Made by a program: the position numbers and the translations under genes
In this document: piece by piece, positions 61,240 through 64,000 of the stretch
How positions within the stretch are numbered: the stretch's first letter is position 1
Layout of the letters: each line of letters starts with the position of its first letter
Source: Tachypleus tridentatus
Lineage: Eukaryota > Arthropoda > Merostomata > Xiphosura > Limulidae
Length of the DNA stretch: 64,000 bases
Direction: 5' to 3'
Assembly: GCF_004210375.1 (NCBI RefSeq)
Contig: NC_134830.1
Coordinates: forward strand, 60,941,576 to 61,005,575
The notes under the pieces: generated by a model
Databases searched by the model: none
Seen by the model: only the letters and a program-made list of their open reading frames with translations
What the model was told of the DNA's origin: nothing

Positions 61240-62060
61240 AAAATGTGTAGCTGGCAACAGTGAATTCAAACCAGTTGTTACCAAAGCATCGAGACTGGTA
61301 ATTTTAATTAAATTGCATGATCATCCTATGGTTTCTCGTCTAAGTGTCTGAAAAAATAATAGACAAACTATCCAGACATGTTCATTGAGCTGGTATGAGA
61401 AAGAATATTAAAAAGTATGTGTTTTCATGCCATGTTTGTCAAATTACTAGATTTGATAAGAAGTGGCCAGCTGGATTCATGCAAAGCACTAACCTAATAG
61501 AACTTAGTGAAATAATAGGAGTGGACATCATAAGACCTTATCCTAAGTCTAGAACAAGAAATAGTTATTTGATGGTTGTGACAGATTATTTTATTAAATG
61601 GCTTGAATTATATCTTTTCAAATAAATAATCATTAGTGCTTTTTAAAACTAATAATTGACTATTGTGTAGATATTGTATTCCTAAGATTCGTGTGTCGTT
61701 TTATGAATGAAAGCTATGGGAAATAAACACATTTTTTAACCCCCATATTATCCTCAGTCTAACATTACTGAAAGCGAAAATAGAAATATTGGTACAATGT
61801 TTACATTGAAAATATAATTGAATTTTGCATAATCATTTATCTGAATTCTCTCTAGCCTTTAAAACTTCTATTTATGAGTCTACAGGCTACACACTAGCCA
61901 AACTTTACTTGAGACGTGAAATCTTTCTTCCTTGGGACAGACGGACGAAATACCTCACAACATCTCAACCACTGATGAATTACAAGATGCCAAACAGAAG
62001 GTAAGATCCAATGTTGAAAAGCTCAGAAGCAACAGTGATAAGTCTACAATCATAGAAGAC
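61240..62060 (+). pseudogene. gypsy integrase
   Basis: Zinc-finger pieces KLHDHPMVSRLSV and MRKNIKKYVFSCHVCQ (HHCC). Catalytic-core blocks IIGVDIIRPYPKS and LMVVTDYFIKWLELY (two Asp), then YYPQSNITESENRNIGTMF (Glu). C-terminal side: STGYTLAKLYLRREIFLPWD. Interrupted by stops after LELYLFK and near 61800. Confidence 0.75.
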
Positions 62061-62149
62061 GTTTAGACACATTTAAAGTAGTAGATTTTGTAGTATTAAT
62101 TTTAAAGACACATTTTAAGGCCGTGTTTAAAAGTTTTTCTTGGCTCAAA

Positions 62150-62640
62150 ACATTAAATATGGCATCCAGATAGTGGCAAGTTAAATTAGGTCACGAAAGG
62201 AGACCAATGGCTTCTTTTAGCAAAAGAGATGGAGTGTGTGAGCTTAAATCCTACCATTTGGTCTTTGTAATATATTCACTTCTGAGGGGGTAATGGAACT
62301 TGCACTAAAGAGGATACAATTGGAGTAATGTCTGGTTTATGTTGATGAGGTATTGATGTTTGGTTGCACATTAAAGTATGTGGCTGAGAACCTGGTAATT
62401 GCGTTCCAGTAGATAATAAAACACACTTGAAACTTAAACCAGGAAAATGCGCACGAAAACGGAGTTTCTCTCTTCTATTATAGGTAGAAATAGTCTATAC
62501 AGATCCTGCTAAGATAGCAGTGATAAGAAACTGTCCTCAATCTGTGACCAAGCAAGAAGTTCATAGATTTCAAAATTGTATGTAAAACATCAACATTTGT
62601 GGTCAATGTCTCCAAAATAGTAAAATCATTTACAGCTCCA
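62150..62640 (+). mobile_element. second, different gypsy RT fragment
   Basis: WQVKLGHERRPMASFSKRDG, then a degraded YVDEVLMFG (62338-62365) in place of YLDDVIVFG, LKLKPGKCA, and VYTDPAKIAVIRNCPQSVTK. It follows the integrase of the first element on the same strand but is a separate RT copy, because the first element already has one upstream. Confidence 0.6.
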
Positions 62641-62780
62641 TCTAAAATTTAGACACACTTGGGATATTGTCTACTAGACCATTATTCATTCAAATGGTTA
62701 TGAAATTTAAAATTCTGGAAAAGATAATAACACATTGATGTTGTAAGTATATGAGTTTGTCATAGTGTTTTACTAGGGCC

Positions 62781-62940
62781 TGCAACATGGAAATACAGAT
62801 GAAATATCTTATGCATAGAAAGGTCCTTCCGTTCTTGGAACGTCCCGATCCTAAACACGGTGTGGGAATTGAAATCATCTCCACCAGAGCAATATCGAGT
62901 CGTACGGTAGGTCGTTCCACTAGTGATGAATGCCACAATT
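62781..62940 (-). repeat. possible tRNA-related short repeat
   Basis: Minus strand has TGGCATTCATCACTAGTGG (A-box-like) and, about 50 nt on, GATTTCAATTCCCAC (B-box-like), a spacing typical of tRNA-derived SINEs. No second copy occurs in this window, so the call is weak. Confidence 0.3.
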
Positions 62941-63004
62941 ACCTTTGGGAAACTCTGGGAAAAGTAACTGAGGGACCCAGATATACCAAGGGTGTTTCTT
63001 GCCT

Positions 63005-63235
63005 TACAGTAACGTATCATCTATGCGTACGTAAGTTTAGTAGTCAGGTAGTAGCTGTATGTTTGTTATGTAGAGACAAATCAAACCTGTACGTACTTAA
63101 ATTTTAGTAGTTAGATAGGAGTTGTTTGTCTAAAGCAAACCTTATATGTACATACACAAGTTTCCGTAGTCAAGTACAAACTGTTTGTCTGGCAAGCGTC
63201 CACAAATCATACCTGTACGCACTTAGGTTTCACGA
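63005..63235 (+). repeat. degenerate tandem repeat, 3-4 units of about 60-75 bp
   Basis: Units share the phrases TACGTACTTAA(A)TTTTAGTAGT, CTGTTTGTCT and CAAATCAAACCTG, starting near 63023, 63091, 63147 and 63217. Unit length varies through small gaps. Confidence 0.6.
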
Positions 63236-63239
63236 ATTT

Positions 63240-64000
63240 ATGAAGTATACTAATATGATAAAGGTTTATCGAATGAAAGGGTTGTATGTGGCACACGTTA
63301 TGTAACAGTCATAACAGGGATTAAAAACTGTTAAGTGGAACTACTCTGGTCAGAAAAAAAATACGCGTAAAATGATAAACTTGCACAAACTGTAAGGACA
63401 CACGCATGACCTTCCTTCGTCAGTGGCTTCTATCACTATATTTAGACTACTAAAGACCTTCACGCATCAGCTCTTAGGCTATTGTTTCCGAGGCTCTTAT
63501 CATTTATATTTAGACAATTGGAACTAAAGCTCTTACTGGTACAGCAAGATTATTGTTAGTGCGACCTTCGCCGAGCAACACTTAATTTACTGTCACCATG
63601 CTCGCTATTAGTCTACAGGTAGAATCAGTTATGATGTTCTAAACAAAGATATCTTTTTTGTCGTTTAGTATCAGCAGGACAGTTATTAATAAGACAGCGT
63701 TAACGCCTGGATAACTTTTATAAGTTTGAATATTGTTTAGGGATGTTAACATGGGCGTTCAAGAAAGGGAGGGGAAGACTTCCCCCTGGAAAGCGAGTAA
63801 CAACTTTCTTTATTCTCTTAGTTATATATATATATGAATTTTTATTCAATTCACAAGTCCATATTACTTTGTCCCTCACTCCGGGAAACTTTATATGGAC
63901 TTCTGTAGGTGTGAAATGTTAAATGAACATTCGTTCTTAAATAACTCATGAAAAAAAAAAATCAGATTGTGTATACGTTTTGCCAAACGAAGTGGATTTT
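63240..64000. other. unassigned window end
   Basis: No gene or repeat recognised beyond a short (TA)n near 63822. Confidence 0.4.

Larger units (their letters stand above)
58100..62060 (+). mobile_element. decayed Ty3/gypsy-type retrotransposon
   Basis: Plus-strand domains in canonical order: Gag-like (58160-58735), RT (59429-60470), RNase H (60640-61080), integrase zinc finger and core (61240-62060). Every domain carries stops or frameshifts. A family 2 SINE (60240-60368) and a 43-bp tandem array (59911-60167) disrupt the RT. I did not identify LTRs or a primer-binding site. Invertebrate genomic remnant, not functional. Confidence 0.82.

Noticed and set aside
62690-63107. Overlapping open frames on both strands as a candidate gene
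   Set aside because: Three frames are open over the same stretch, none with a recognised motif, and the DNA has tRNA-like A and B boxes; more likely a short repeat.

Overview
This is an AT-rich, intron-bearing animal genomic window. The interspersed tRNA-derived SINEs, CR1-type LINEs, a Penelope-like element, Ty3/gypsy remnants and small inverted-repeat elements look like an arthropod. The main SINE family (tRNA-like head, tail ending in TTTGCGCGAAATT plus A-rich sequence) resembles the SINE I associate with horseshoe crabs, so a chelicerate is my best guess. That assignment rests on memory and should be confirmed by a search.

Two intact protein-coding genes can be assembled exon by exon, both on the minus strand. 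(1) A complete macroH2A histone-variant gene: eight coding exons between 30121 and 16661, predicted 364 aa, with an H2A fold, a lysine-rich linker and a macro domain of the ADP-ribose-binding (macroH2A1.1-like) type. (2) A complete SAR1 small GTPase gene (COPII coat initiator): six coding exons between 43791 and 38843, predicted 192 aa. A splice acceptor just 5' of its start codon implies an upstream non-coding exon; a candidate lies near 55980-56050, about 12 kb away. All intron boundaries are GT-AG and all exon phases join without correction.

Layout. 1-16.6 kb: no intact gene; many SINE copies, a Tc1-like relic and an unrecognised reading frame with two stops (9003-9536). 16.6-30.1 kb: macroH2A, with a CR1 fragment in intron 1 and, in intron 5, a foldback element and a copy of a dispersed repeat. 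30.1-38.8 kb: SINE cluster, Penelope-like 3' end, an element with terminal inverted repeats, and a CR1 3' end with a nested SINE. 38.8-43.8 kb: SAR1. 43.8-56 kb: minus-strand CR1 fragments, probably inside the SAR1 5'UTR intron. 57.6-62.7 kb: decayed Ty3/gypsy elements on the plus strand, including a six-copy 43-bp tandem array built on the reverse-transcriptase YxDD codons. 62.7-64 kb: unassigned sequence with short degenerate repeats.

I found no operon-like or defence-like system. The most notable items are the intact macroH2A gene with its ADP-ribose-pocket exon, the tandem array of the RT catalytic motif, and several uncharacterised inverted-repeat elements.
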